DNA of 17,312 nucleotides from Chitinophagales bacterium (GCA_020631035.1 JAHDIA010000030.1:1-17312), one strand, 5' to 3'. Positions 8,349 through 16,016 are shown, counted from the first letter of the stretch. Numbers and translations: made by a program. Notes: generated by a model from the sequence alone, not told the origin.

Positions 8349-8378
8349 GTAAGCTTTGTATTTATATACAAAGCTTAC
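8349..8378 (-). terminator. Stem-loop between fibre and protease genes, proximal cassette
   Basis: A perfect 13-bp stem GTAAGCTTTGTAT (8349-8361) / ATACAAAGCTTAC (8366-8378) with loop TTAT. On the minus strand it is followed by TGCCTGCTTTTAATTG, so the T-run is short and displaced. It lies 49 bases upstream of the protease ATG. It could be a weak terminator of the fibre transcript, a processing signal, or an mRNA 5' stabiliser. Confidence 0.55.
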
Positions 8379-8601
8379 ATACCACTTTTCAAAGTTTCAT
8401 CGCTTGTATTTTGATAGTTGGTTTAAGGAAGGAAGTCTTTTTATTAGAGGGTATTCATCGTTTTCCTCTTTTAAAAGAACTTTAATTGTAAGTTATGAAT
8501 TGGACGAGAACAGAACATTGGATTTTCAAACCTCTAGCCATACGTGAAAGAAAATTCGTGAATTTTCTCTACTGGGCTTGAATGTTTCGTCCATTGTGGA
8601 A
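8379..8601. other. Intergenic region duplicated in both cassettes
   Basis: No gene. The stretch 8396-8510 matches 14647-14770 (TTTCATCG..TTGTATT, AAGGAAGTCTTTT, ATTCATCGTTT, CTTTTAAAAGA, AATTGTAAGTTATGAATTG). The duplication therefore included the spacer. The matching part ends in degenerate ~10-base A/T repeats of the AATTGTGAATT kind. Confidence 0.6.
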
Positions 8602-8621
8602 AGACGCAAAATATTGCGTCT
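8602..8621. repeat. Palindromic repeat AGACGCAA-TTGCGTCT abutting a stop codon
   Basis: AGACGCAA (8602-8609) and TTGCGTCT (8614-8621) form a perfect 8-bp stem with loop AATA. A second copy lies at 14980-14999 in the equivalent spacer, and both are followed by CTAC on the plus strand. Here the fibre gene's TAG stop (8624-8622) lies inside the repeat's flank. It probably also acts as a transcription terminator-like hairpin. Confidence 0.6.
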
Positions 8622-9596
8622 CTACTTTTGGGCTTTCAATTCAATGTTTTCCTGTTCCAATTTTTTGACCTTTTTATTCAATTCAATTAAGTGTAAAAAC
8701 AATTCTTCGATTTTCTCTTGTTGGTTGACCGTCATTGCGCCTAACTCAATGCCTCCATTGGCTTCCATTTCTTTGGCTGAGGGTGTGTTGTGTAAATGTC
8801 CTTGTGCTTCTATGTTTAACTCAACCTCTTCCAATGAAGCCAAATCATAATCTTTTTCAAATACATAGTCTGCCCAAGTAAGTTTTACTTTTGCCTCTTT
8901 AAAGATCACCCCACCATTGACAAACATAAGATAAGGATAAGTCTCATTATCAGCATTGCTTACTGTTGTAAGATTTGCTGGTATCTCACTTGGCAATTCT
9001 CCTACAATAACACGACCATCATTCATTACATTGAACAAATGATTAGTTGTCGAATTCTTTAACTGAAAGGCAGAAATTTCCTCATTTGTATTATTGGTAT
9101 TAATAACCATACCATTTCCTGTATTTTTGGCAACATACACATTGACGTCACCATTTTGAAACCTTGTTTGAAATACATTTTGATCGTTACTTACGTGCAT
9201 TCGGTGAGTTGGAGTACCTGTTCCAAAACCAACCTTACCATTGTTAAGTGCCTTAATAATGGCTCCTTCACCTAAAACATCATTTTTAATCAATAGTGGG
9301 TATCTGCTTCCTACATCACTCCTTGTATTGATTAGCAATCCATACCCTTTATTATGGGACATCGCAACAATGGTATTTCCATTTTCGAAGCCTGCTTGCC
9401 AAATACCCGTTCCCAAATTACTTTTAACTAAAAATTGTCTATTGCCCAAATTGGTAGATGCTCCAATACTTACATTGTCTGCGGTATGAACAAGCCCTGG
9501 AGTAGTATCATCCCACTGGGCATTGAGTACTTGTCCAAAAGCTATAAAGCATACAAATAAAAAAAGTCCATTCTGAATAAGTTTTTGAAAATTCAT
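8622..9596 (-). CDS. Secreted fibre-like protein with C-terminal coiled coil (two-repeat form)
   Basis: 324 residues. Signal peptide 1-27 (ending VLNAQ). Two related ~60-residue beta units follow: about 66-125 (FENGNTIVAMSHNKGYGLLINT...NNGKVGFGTGTP) and 142-199 (FQNGDVNVYVAKNTGNGMVINT...NDGRVIVGE). A C-terminal module (221-324) has VNGGVIFKEAKV, WADYVFEKDYDLASLEEVE, GHLHNTPSA and a final coiled coil (EKIEELFLHLIELNKKVKKLEQ). This tail is widespread in Bacteroidota surface proteins and resembles trimerising tail-fibre/S74-type ends. No T9SS sorting domain is present. It is first in a cassette with the M43 protease. I infer a surface or extracellular fibre; the function is unknown. Confidence 0.8.
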   Translation of the reverse strand: MNFQKLIQNGLFLFVCFIAFGQVLNAQWDDTTPGLVHTADNVSIGASTNLGNRQFLVKSNLGTGIWQAGFENGNTIVAMSHNKGYGLLINTRSDVGSRYPLLIKNDVLGEGAIIKALNNGKVGFGTGTPTHRMHVSNDQNVFQTRFQNGDVNVYVAKNTGNGMVINTNNTNEEISAFQLKNSTTNHLFNVMNDGRVIVGELPSEIPANLTTVSNADNETYPYLMFVNGGVIFKEAKVKLTWADYVFEKDYDLASLEEVELNIEAQGHLHNTPSAKEMEANGGIELGAMTVNQQEKIEELFLHLIELNKKVKKLEQENIELKAQK

Positions 9597-9606
9597 TTTG
9601 TTTAAT

Positions 9607-9622
9607 TTTACAGATTAAAAAA
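9607..9622 (-). promoter_or_regulatory. Conserved start-proximal element, copy 2
   Basis: TTTACAGATTAAAAAAT on the plus strand, 11 bases from the fibre ATG at 9596. It matches the copies before the other three cassette genes. Confidence 0.55.
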
Positions 9623-9692
9623 TAATGATTCGTTTGAATTGTATTAAAAATATGTGCGCACTAAAATTATTGAAAAATGAAAGTGGAGAAAA

Positions 9693-9736
9693 AAAGTCGG
9701 GGACTTGTATGCATATCATCAATGCCCCTCGACTTT
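9693..9736 (-). terminator. Terminator-like hairpin in the fibre gene leader, proximal cassette
   Basis: AAAGTCGGGG (9693-9702) pairs with CCCCTCGACTTT (9725-9736) with one bulged base. On the minus strand a run of seven T follows. It lies about 100 bases upstream of the fibre ATG and downstream of the proposed promoter near 9840. It would therefore sit inside the leader, where it could attenuate transcription. The protease gene further upstream already has its own terminator at 10278-10305. Confidence 0.6.
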
Positions 9737-9820
9737 ATCAAGAATAGAATAAATGTATTTTATTTTATTATTTTAACTCTCCTCTTCTGTAATAGATAAA
9801 AAGTAAATCTATTTTAGATT

Positions 9821-9879
9821 GCTTCCTTATCAATTACACTACAAATATCATTTAGTTAGTTAGATTTCACAAGTACAAA
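9821..9879 (-). promoter_or_regulatory. Shared promoter-like block, proximal cassette
   Basis: AATTACACTACAAAT (9832-9846) is identical to 16115-16129 upstream of the other fibre gene, with a similar GCTTCCTT just beside it. On the minus strand it reads GATATTTG, near the Bacteroidota -7 box TAnnTTTG, with CTTG 20 bases upstream as a possible -33. The predicted transcript start near 9833 leaves a ~235-base leader. Confidence 0.45.
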
Positions 9880-9902
9880 AATTGTTACTCTTGTAAGCTT
9901 TT

Positions 9903-10277
9903 TTGTTGTCTACATTTGTAAACAAGAGGGCGGAAATCAAACACAAATACCTGATTACCAACAATATAAAAACAAAAAACTGTTCATCATTTATGTATGA
10001 TTTATGTACTCATTTTTATCAAAAAATAGTGCGACGGAGGGCACAAAGTAGCGAAACTACGCCTGATAGAAGCGGCTACCCCACAGCGGGGATTAGGCAG
10101 AATCAGTCACCTTTGGGGTAAACTTTGGTTTTGTCCTTTACTTGGTTTGGCAGGCTTGCTAAGCGAGGAGTAATAGCGGATAGCAGGGACTCGACTTGGA
10201 TTGAAAGATGGGGCGTTCCGTACTAATTAATTTAAAATTGAAGATTCAAGATTAGAGGTTTTTCATATTATAATAAA
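9903..10277. other. Non-coding spacer with GC-rich structured islet
   Basis: No credible gene. Positions about 10031-10215 are clearly GC-richer than the surroundings. They hold several small stems (GTAG-CGAAA-CTAC at 10047-10059, CCCC-ACAGC-GGGG at 10079-10091, GCTT-GCT-AAGC near 10154-10164). They also contain the stretch GCGGATAGCAGGGA (about 10177-10190). This style of islet recurs in Bacteroidota spacers. It may be a repeat element or an RNA of unknown function. Confidence 0.4.
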
Positions 10278-10305
10278 ACCCCACAGGCGGAACCGCCTGT
10301 GGGGT
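10278..10305 (-). terminator. Strong intrinsic terminator of the distal protease gene
   Basis: A perfect 13-bp GC-rich stem ACCCCACAGGCGG (10278-10290) / CCGCCTGTGGGGT (10293-10305) with a tiny loop. On the minus strand it is followed by TTTATTATAA. It lies 47 bases after the protease stop codon. Confidence 0.88.
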
Positions 10306-10351
10306 GCAAATAATACATCTTATGTAATCTATCTACTTAACAAAATGAATT

Positions 10352-13300
10352 TTACATTTTGACCAATTTCTCTGTATATTCGGCAAAGCCCATTCTTGTT
10401 CTGACAAAGTAAATTCCGTCGGGCAAATCACTTACATTTATTTCCAAAATGTGTCTACCCAAATTGCGTTCCTCATTGTCAAGTATGACTTTTTCTAACT
10501 TACCCACGCTGTTGTACACTGCGATACTCACATTGGTAGTTGTGGGCAAATCGTACTCAAAAGTAAATCTATCCTGAGTTGGATTGGGATATATTTTGAG
10601 TTGGGCGTCGAGTGTTTCTTCTAATGAAGTTTCGTTGACTAGGCGGTTGCCATTGTTGCACAAACTCACATCGCAGGGGGCAATGAGGGCGTGGAAGTCA
10701 CCACCAGATTGGACAGTAAAAGGAGGATTTAAGGCTACACCTATTCCAGCTTGGAAGATAGCCTCTTCATTTGGAGCTACTACTGCTTCATTGGCTCCAA
10801 TATATCCTGTAACTTGGGTAAATAAAGGTAGTTGCTCTTGATTGTATGAAATGTAATAGGGGCAGCAGTCGCCTGTTGGGGGAGGTGGGGGTGGATTGGT
10901 TGTACCTGAACCGATTATAATGGTGTAATCTTCTACTTCGCCATAACTAAATGCACCACAACCATTTCGTTTAGCATCTACTCCATCTCTTACACACCTT
11001 ACACGCATGGTATAAACACCATCTTCTATATCAGCAGGAATTGTAATCTCATTGGCAGAAGCATTCAATATATTTTCACTACTTTCAAAAAAGGGATCCT
11101 TATCCCAATTAATCCAGACATCCCATAAGACAGGATCTGTTAAAACAATATTTGTTTCTTCATCTAAAACAATTGAGTAGACTTGATTTTTATTTAATTC
11201 AACTGATAAATTTGTAAAATCACTCAAGGCGGTTCCTCCAAAACCTGTTCCAATATTATTGATTGAAGTAGCATTCTCTCCATTTAATACTACATTATCT
11301 ATTCCTATATACAAACCTTCGTTTTCTCTGAGAGTTGGCGTACAGCCATACCCGTTAACATCTCCCATTGGGATAGGAGTATTGGCAGCATAAGTATAAT
11401 AAAAAACATCAAACTTAGGTTCTGCACCACTTAAATCAGCTTTTACCCAAGCATAATATACTTCATCACAGTCTTTGGTCATTCTAAGTGCAATATAGGC
11501 TTCGTCATCAGTATAAGCAGGGTCACTTGCCACAGAACTTAAACTTGTTTGCAATAGATAAACATCATTTGGATGCCTAAAACTAGGTCCACAATCTTGA
11601 GTATATCCACCATCACCTCCAAAGACAAATTCTCCCGTTACATTACTTGGGTCTGTATACGCATTGGGTAACTCGCCAGCCTTTAATAAAATAGCCTCTC
11701 GACTGTTGGGCTTACACAAAATTTCACCTTGCCATAAATAAGTATTTCTCATATAAACAATGTAACCAGGCTCCATCGTACCTGTTCCTAAATTTCCACC
11801 TGTGACTTGATAACTCCCCTCACCATTACTATCATACACATATTCACATATAGCACTACTACCAACATTATCTAAATATTGTACAAACATATTCAAGCGA
11901 CCATTTTGTCCTAAATCAGTGTTGAGAAATTCTTGATCGTGTGGATAAATTTCCATTTTACCAGTAAGTTGCCAAGGTCTTTCATCAGATATTGTCAAAA
12001 AGGCTTCTCCATCTGCTGACCCATCCGATTGATAAGGGTGATAATAATCAACAACGATTCCTCCATCACAAGCAGTTTCAACATTGGACAATGAAGGAGA
12101 AAAGGCACTAGGATTAAAATCAATGGTATACAATTCATCTTCTAATGAACTTATATTATTCGGATTCAATAGACTAAGTTCTATTTCTTTATAATCATTA
12201 GATAAAGAAGTAATTCTAAAATCTAAATTACTTTCATTGGGACCAAGCACACTAAAATAGGAAGTACCATTTAAAGAAGACGCTCCATTGATTGCTCCAT
12301 TAAAGACGGATCCTGTTCCTTCCAATTTGATTTTGATACTTTCTTGAAAAGTATTATCATTGTTTAAACTTTCTTCAAAAGTGCTAGCTGAAAAAGTAAG
12401 TACAGGAGTATTAAAAACACCTGCATAAATAGGTGTACCAATTCCATCTTCAAATTTAAAATCATGTACAACAATATCTTTTTCCCCATTACAATCTACC
12501 AATTGCAAACGCAACCAGCCATATTTGTAATTGCAATGTAAATTGTATCTCAAGCCAATATAAAAATAACCATCTAAATCCGTATCTGTTCCTACAGTCA
12601 AAGTATTTAAATTCAATGAACCAAGAGAAGGATGATTTACATATGCTCCATTTGCTCCATTATTTGGATCAAATATTGAATATGCAAAAGATGTATAAGT
12701 TCCTGAGCTGGCATCAATGGTTTGATTCGCTGTAAATGTACTCAATTCAGCCTCAGTTGTATTGTCTATACAAAAATCTAGATTGCCTGTTCCACCTGTT
12801 CCCATATGTATTCTATCATTTTCTACTTTATAATCCAAGTAATAATATTGACCTGCTACTTGAAAAAAGCTGGTATGTGAACCACTGGGACCTACTTTAA
12901 AATTGGGACAAATATCTGCATAACCGCTTGTTATATCTTCATAGATTTGTAGGTTCAACAATTTGGTTCGATTTTCCAAAGTGGGGGCGGTCGTAAATAA
13001 AACTGTGTTAAAATTACTATTTGTATAACCCAATTCATTAAATTCAAATTTTATTCCTTCTATATTCTCCAATGACAATCCATTTCCATTCAAACGTAGC
13101 ACTGCTGTTTTAGCATCTATAATTTGAACCTGTGGAGACAAAGTCGAAACACTTATGGAAGTTCCTACTGGTAGAGTAATATTATAATAACTAGGATTTA
13201 AATATGTATCTGAACCAGATCCATAGAGTGCTCCATTAAATGAAGTATGCTCTAGTCTAATAGGTAATTCATTGGAAATACTTCCTAAAACACAAGGACT

Positions 13301-14575
13301 TTCCTCAAAATTGGTATCAGTAAACACGACCCTAGGCTCTCCTATATCAGTTCCATTAGTAGAATTATAGTACAATGTTTCATCTAACTTATCTTGTATT
13401 TCATTTCTTTGAGACAATGGACTGTTCAGAATACATTCCATAAAATTAATTTGTCCTGGCGAAAAGGTTCGCATACAAGGAGTATAGTCCATAAAGTTAT
13501 CATAATAATAATCTACTCCACAGTTGTCATCTACTCCTGTTCGTACTTCACAGACACCACTGTGCATACCATGTTCTTTACAATTAGGAGTATCATTAAA
13601 TGCTCCATTAATAAAATCGTCCCAGACATTAGTATTAGGAGCTCCATTATCTGATAAATCTTCACTACCAAAAGCTCCATACAGATACCCAAAATCGTCG
13701 CTTTCACATCTATCATCTGCATCGTCATCTCCCCAAATATGCCTTAAACCTAACCAATGTCCTACCTCATGTGTAATGGTTGAAGCAAAATTACCATAAT
13801 CTATATGCTCTGGTCCATATTTAAACGACCAATATGGCATAGCAACTCCATCTGTACCAGCCTTATCATATGTGTACCAGGGATATTGTGCGACACCTGA
13901 AGAAGCACCATTAGAGGCATAAACAATGTATATATTTAGATATTTGTTTCTATCCCATTGAATGATGTCTCTCAATTTAGGTCCATCCCCTAAAGACAAA
14001 TAAGATAAATGAGATTTAGTATAAGTAATTCCATTTGTTGGATATCCTTCATTGTCCTTTTCTGCCAATCGGAAACTTATATTAGCAGTATAAGGTCCAT
14101 CTGGATTGCCATCATTATCACCATCTGGAAATGATAAAGGAGAATTACAATCTAACTCTAAAAGTGTACCAACAGTACTCTCTGCACAATCTGGATTATT
14201 TGCCAAATCAGCAGTCAATCCACTAAAATCTTGGTTCAAACGAGCTATTGCATTGATGGCATCATCTTCTGTTATATATTCAATGCCTTCTCTAGCACCA
14301 TAGATATTGTGAAAAACAACTGGAATAATATAGTCTCCTCCTCCACTTTTAAAATCTCTGGAGTTGGGGTCATTTTTACGCTCCATAAATTTTGAAGCTT
14401 CTTTGATAAAGTCTTGTAGGGATTTTGCAATTTTAGTTTTTTCTGCTGGATGTTCTTTTAAATATTTCTGATAGGACTTGGATGTTCCACAGGATACATC
14501 TGGTCTTTGCCCATTTACCATAGCCGACAGCAACAAAAATGCCATACAGCTACAAAGGCACAATATATGTTTCAT
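10352..14575 (-). CDS. T9SS-secreted M43 (cytophagalysin-type) metalloprotease, intact
   Basis: 1407 residues, exported and probably cell-surface or secreted. Signal peptide 1-23 (MKHILCLCSCMAFLLLSAMV...). A helical propeptide-like region leads to the M43 domain starting at YIIPVVFHNIYG. The zinc site is HEVGHWLGLRH (His269, Glu270, His273, His279). The Met-turn is NFMDYTPCMRTFSPGQINFM. Beta-domains follow, including KYGWLRLQLVDC...DFKFEDGIGTPIYAG and the related VYYAWVKADL...NTPIPMGDV. A GEVED domain starts at 1212 (GEVEDYTIIIG). Six prolines (10877-10894) link to a Cys-bounded IFQAGIGVALNPPFTVQSG module. The T9SS type A sorting domain is at 1326-1407. I use the ATG at 14575, not the in-frame ATG at 14611, because the signal peptide begins here and the upstream ATG overlaps the conserved leader. 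The natural substrate is unknown. Confidence 0.92.
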   Translation of the reverse strand: MKHILCLCSCMAFLLLSAMVNGQRPDVSCGTSKSYQKYLKEHPAEKTKIAKSLQDFIKEASKFMERKNDPNSRDFKSGGGDYIIPVVFHNIYGAREGIEYITEDDAINAIARLNQDFSGLTADLANNPDCAESTVGTLLELDCNSPLSFPDGDNDGNPDGPYTANISFRLAEKDNEGYPTNGITYTKSHLSYLSLGDGPKLRDIIQWDRNKYLNIYIVYASNGASSGVAQYPWYTYDKAGTDGVAMPYWSFKYGPEHIDYGNFASTITHEVGHWLGLRHIWGDDDADDRCESDDFGYLYGAFGSEDLSDNGAPNTNVWDDFINGAFNDTPNCKEHGMHSGVCEVRTGVDDNCGVDYYYDNFMDYTPCMRTFSPGQINFMECILNSPLSQRNEIQDKLDETLYYNSTNGTDIGEPRVVFTDTNFEESPCVLGSISNELPIRLEHTSFNGALYGSGSDTYLNPSYYNITLPVGTSISVSTLSPQVQIIDAKTAVLRLNGNGLSLENIEGIKFEFNELGYTNSNFNTVLFTTAPTLENRTKLLNLQIYEDITSGYADICPNFKVGPSGSHTSFFQVAGQYYYLDYKVENDRIHMGTGGTGNLDFCIDNTTEAELSTFTANQTIDASSGTYTSFAYSIFDPNNGANGAYVNHPSLGSLNLNTLTVGTDTDLDGYFYIGLRYNLHCNYKYGWLRLQLVDCNGEKDIVVHDFKFEDGIGTPIYAGVFNTPVLTFSASTFEESLNNDNTFQESIKIKLEGTGSVFNGAINGASSLNGTSYFSVLGPNESNLDFRITSLSNDYKEIELSLLNPNNISSLEDELYTIDFNPSAFSPSLSNVETACDGGIVVDYYHPYQSDGSADGEAFLTISDERPWQLTGKMEIYPHDQEFLNTDLGQNGRLNMFVQYLDNVGSSAICEYVYDSNGEGSYQVTGGNLGTGTMEPGYIVYMRNTYLWQGEILCKPNSREAILLKAGELPNAYTDPSNVTGEFVFGGDGGYTQDCGPSFRHPNDVYLLQTSLSSVASDPAYTDDEAYIALRMTKDCDEVYYAWVKADLSGAEPKFDVFYYTYAANTPIPMGDVNGYGCTPTLRENEGLYIGIDNVVLNGENATSINNIGTGFGGTALSDFTNLSVELNKNQVYSIVLDEETNIVLTDPVLWDVWINWDKDPFFESSENILNASANEITIPADIEDGVYTMRVRCVRDGVDAKRNGCGAFSYGEVEDYTIIIGSGTTNPPPPPPTGDCCPYYISYNQEQLPLFTQVTGYIGANEAVVAPNEEAIFQAGIGVALNPPFTVQSGGDFHALIAPCDVSLCNNGNRLVNETSLEETLDAQLKIYPNPTQDRFTFEYDLPTTTNVSIAVYNSVGKLEKVILDNEERNLGRHILEINVSDLPDGIYFVRTRMGFAEYTEKLVKM

Positions 14576-14584
14576 ATTATTTTT

Positions 14585-14601
14585 TTTACAGATTAAAAAA
14601 T
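14585..14601 (-). promoter_or_regulatory. Conserved start-proximal element, copy 3
   Basis: TTTACAGATTAAAAAAT on the plus strand, 9 bases from the protease ATG at 14575. The near-identity with the copies before fibre and protease genes alike shows that it is not simply part of one duplicated gene. Confidence 0.55.
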
Positions 14602-14607
14602 TTGGAA

Positions 14608-14647
14608 TCAAAAGCAGCCAAAAAACCCAATTGTTGACTGCTTTTGA
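14608..14647 (-). terminator. Stem-loop between fibre and protease genes, distal cassette
   Basis: A perfect 10-bp stem TCAAAAGCAG (14608-14617) / CTGCTTTTGA (14638-14647) with a 20-base loop. The minus strand continues TTCCAAATTTTTTAATC, a T-run after a short gap. The position matches the 8349-8378 hairpin of the other cassette, although the stem sequence differs. Confidence 0.5.
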
Positions 14648-15073
14648 GATTTCATCGTTTGTATTCAGTTGTTAAGGAAGTCTTTTAGGGGGGGTGTTGA
14701 TTCATCGTTTACCCTTTTAAAAGACGTTTTTTTAATTGTGAGTTGTGAATTATAAATTGTGAATTGAGTTGGACGGAACGCTGATTTTTCAAATGAAGGT
14801 GTGTCCCCGCTGTCCGCTTTTGCATGGCAATCGCTACCATCGGGCGTAAGCATCGGTTCTTTTCATTCTTCGTCGATTCTTGTTTTCCATCCGCTTCACG
14901 CCTTGCGTGTACTGCGTTTCTTGTTCGGGCGCAAAATTTTGCGCCTAAACACGTCCTACGTGCATTGTGGTTTCTGTTCAGACGCAAAACCTTGCGTCTC
15001 TACAGGACAATTACGCCATTCAACATTTCACACAATTACCCATTCAACAATTTACACAATCACACAATTCAAC
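14648..15073. repeat. Intergenic region with palindromes and short tandem repeats
   Basis: No gene. From left to right: the block shared with the other cassette (14647-14770), including degenerate ~10-base AATTGTGAATT-type repeats. Then comes a GC-richer stretch (about 14770-14920) without counterpart there. Next are a perfect 18-base palindrome GGCGCAAAATTTTGCGCC (14928-14945), the AGACGCAA/TTGCGTCT palindrome (14980-14999), and a 24-base-period repeat beginning CATTCAAC at 15017 and 15041. Several overlapping open frames cross this area on both strands; none looks coding. Confidence 0.55.
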
Positions 15074-15823
15074 TTATTTTTGTTGGGCTTTCAATTGTGC
15101 GTTTTCGACTTGCAACTCCTTAACTTGCTTGTTCAATTCGATTAGGTGTAAAAACAATTCTTCGATTTTTTCTTGTTGGTTAACGGTCATTGCGCCCAAC
15201 TCAACTCCGCCTGTTGCTTCCAATTCTTCCGCCGATGGGGTGTTGTGCAAGTGTCCTTCCTCTTCGATGATTGTTTCTACTTCTTCCAATGAGGTCAATT
15301 GGTAATCTTCTTCAAATACATAGTCTGCCCAGCCTGTTTCGACTTTTACTTCTTTAAACAAGCCTCCGCCATTGACGAATAAACGGTATGGGTCGCCTTC
15401 AGCAGTACTTGAGATCACATTACTAGATATAGTATTAAAAGCAGTTCCCAACATTACACGTCCATCGTTGTAAACACGCATTGCATCATTGTCCAAATCA
15501 CTACTCAATGCCAATATGTTTCTGTTTGCTACCATACTATTGGTATTAACTGATATACCAATCCCAGCTTTGTGCGCCATTGAAATAACTACATTTTCGT
15601 TTTGAATTCTACCTGACCATCCCCATCTGTTTTCGAGTAAATGTAATGGAAATTGTGGGTTTGTTGTTTGTAAGCCAACCCATTTATCAGTTGTTGTTGA
15701 AGCATCTCCATTGGTTGTTGTCCCATCTGTCCAGGCATTGGACTGGGCATTGCTAAATTGACTAAAAGTCAAGAAAAAAATTGCTAAAAAGATTCCTGTT
15801 TTGAATAATTTTTGATAATTCAT
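15074..15823 (-). CDS. Secreted fibre-like protein with C-terminal coiled coil (one-repeat form)
   Basis: 249 residues, paralogue of the 324-residue protein at 9596-8622. Signal peptide 1-27 (ending FSNAQ). It has one beta unit (about 68-126: WSGRIQNENVVISMAHKAGIGISVNT...NDGRVMLGT) where the paralogue has two. A C-terminal module follows (144-249): YRLFVNGGGLFKEVKV, WADYVFEEDYQLTSLEEVE, GHLHNTPSAEELEATGG and a coiled coil (EKIEELFLHLIELNKQVKELQ). It is the first gene of the distal cassette, 498 bases before the intact protease. It lacks a T9SS sorting domain, so the export route beyond the inner membrane is open. I infer a trimeric fibre or adhesin-like product; the function is unknown. Confidence 0.8.
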   Translation of the reverse strand: MNYQKLFKTGIFLAIFFLTFSQFSNAQSNAWTDGTTTNGDASTTTDKWVGLQTTNPQFPLHLLENRWGWSGRIQNENVVISMAHKAGIGISVNTNSMVANRNILALSSDLDNDAMRVYNDGRVMLGTAFNTISSNVISSTAEGDPYRLFVNGGGLFKEVKVETGWADYVFEEDYQLTSLEEVETIIEEEGHLHNTPSAEELEATGGVELGAMTVNQQEKIEELFLHLIELNKQVKELQVENAQLKAQQK

Positions 15824-15831
15824 TTTATAAA

Positions 15832-15849
15832 TTTTACAGATTAAAAAAT
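15832..15849 (-). promoter_or_regulatory. Conserved start-proximal element, copy 4
   Basis: TTTTACAGATTAAAAAAT on the plus strand, 8-9 bases from the ATG at 15823. This is the longest match among the four copies. Confidence 0.55.
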
Positions 15850-15901
15850 TAAATTTTAAAAATATTTAGATTGTGTACACAAAAAATAATCAAATAAAAA
15901 A

Positions 15902-15936
15902 TGCCATCGAACACAAGCAAACAGCGTCCGATGGCA
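15902..15936 (-). terminator. Terminator-like hairpin in the fibre gene leader, distal cassette
   Basis: A perfect 8-bp stem TGCCATCG (15902-15909) / CGATGGCA (15929-15936) with a 19-base loop, followed on the minus strand by TTTTTTATTT. It lies about 80 bases upstream of the fibre ATG, the same layout as 9693-9736, with an unrelated stem sequence. Confidence 0.6.
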
Positions 15937-15992
15937 AAGAAGAGTGTAAAGTATGTATGTATTTTTTTCCTGAATGATTTATTGGGTTTCTA

Positions 15993-16016
15993 TCACAACA
16001 AAATCATCATCATCAT
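15993..16016 (-). CDS. Possible leader peptide MMMMILL
   Basis: Between the proposed promoter and the hairpin at 15902-15936, the minus strand has four ATG in a row, then ATT TTG TTG TGA. The reading frame is preceded by a purine-rich AAAGAAAGGG. Such a short frame could couple translation to hairpin formation. The other cassette has no equivalent, and CAT repeats arise easily, so this is speculative. Confidence 0.12.
   Translation of the reverse strand: MMMMILL

Noticed and set aside
9903..10121. 72-residue plus-strand open frame
   Set aside because: It crosses from AT-rich spacer into the GC-rich islet. The translation shows no protein-like pattern.
14576..14611. Upstream in-frame ATG adding 12 residues to the intact protease
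   Set aside because: It would place polar residues before a good signal peptide and overlaps the conserved leader element. The paralogue starts at the equivalent of 14575.
14928..15064. Possible CRISPR-like repeat run
   Set aside because: The palindromes differ in sequence, spacing is irregular, there are only two units of the 24-base repeat, and no cas genes are present.
14801..15305. Several overlapping open frames on both strands
   Set aside because: They cover palindromes, tandem repeats and the antisense of the fibre gene. The fibre gene itself has a clear signal peptide and a paralogue.
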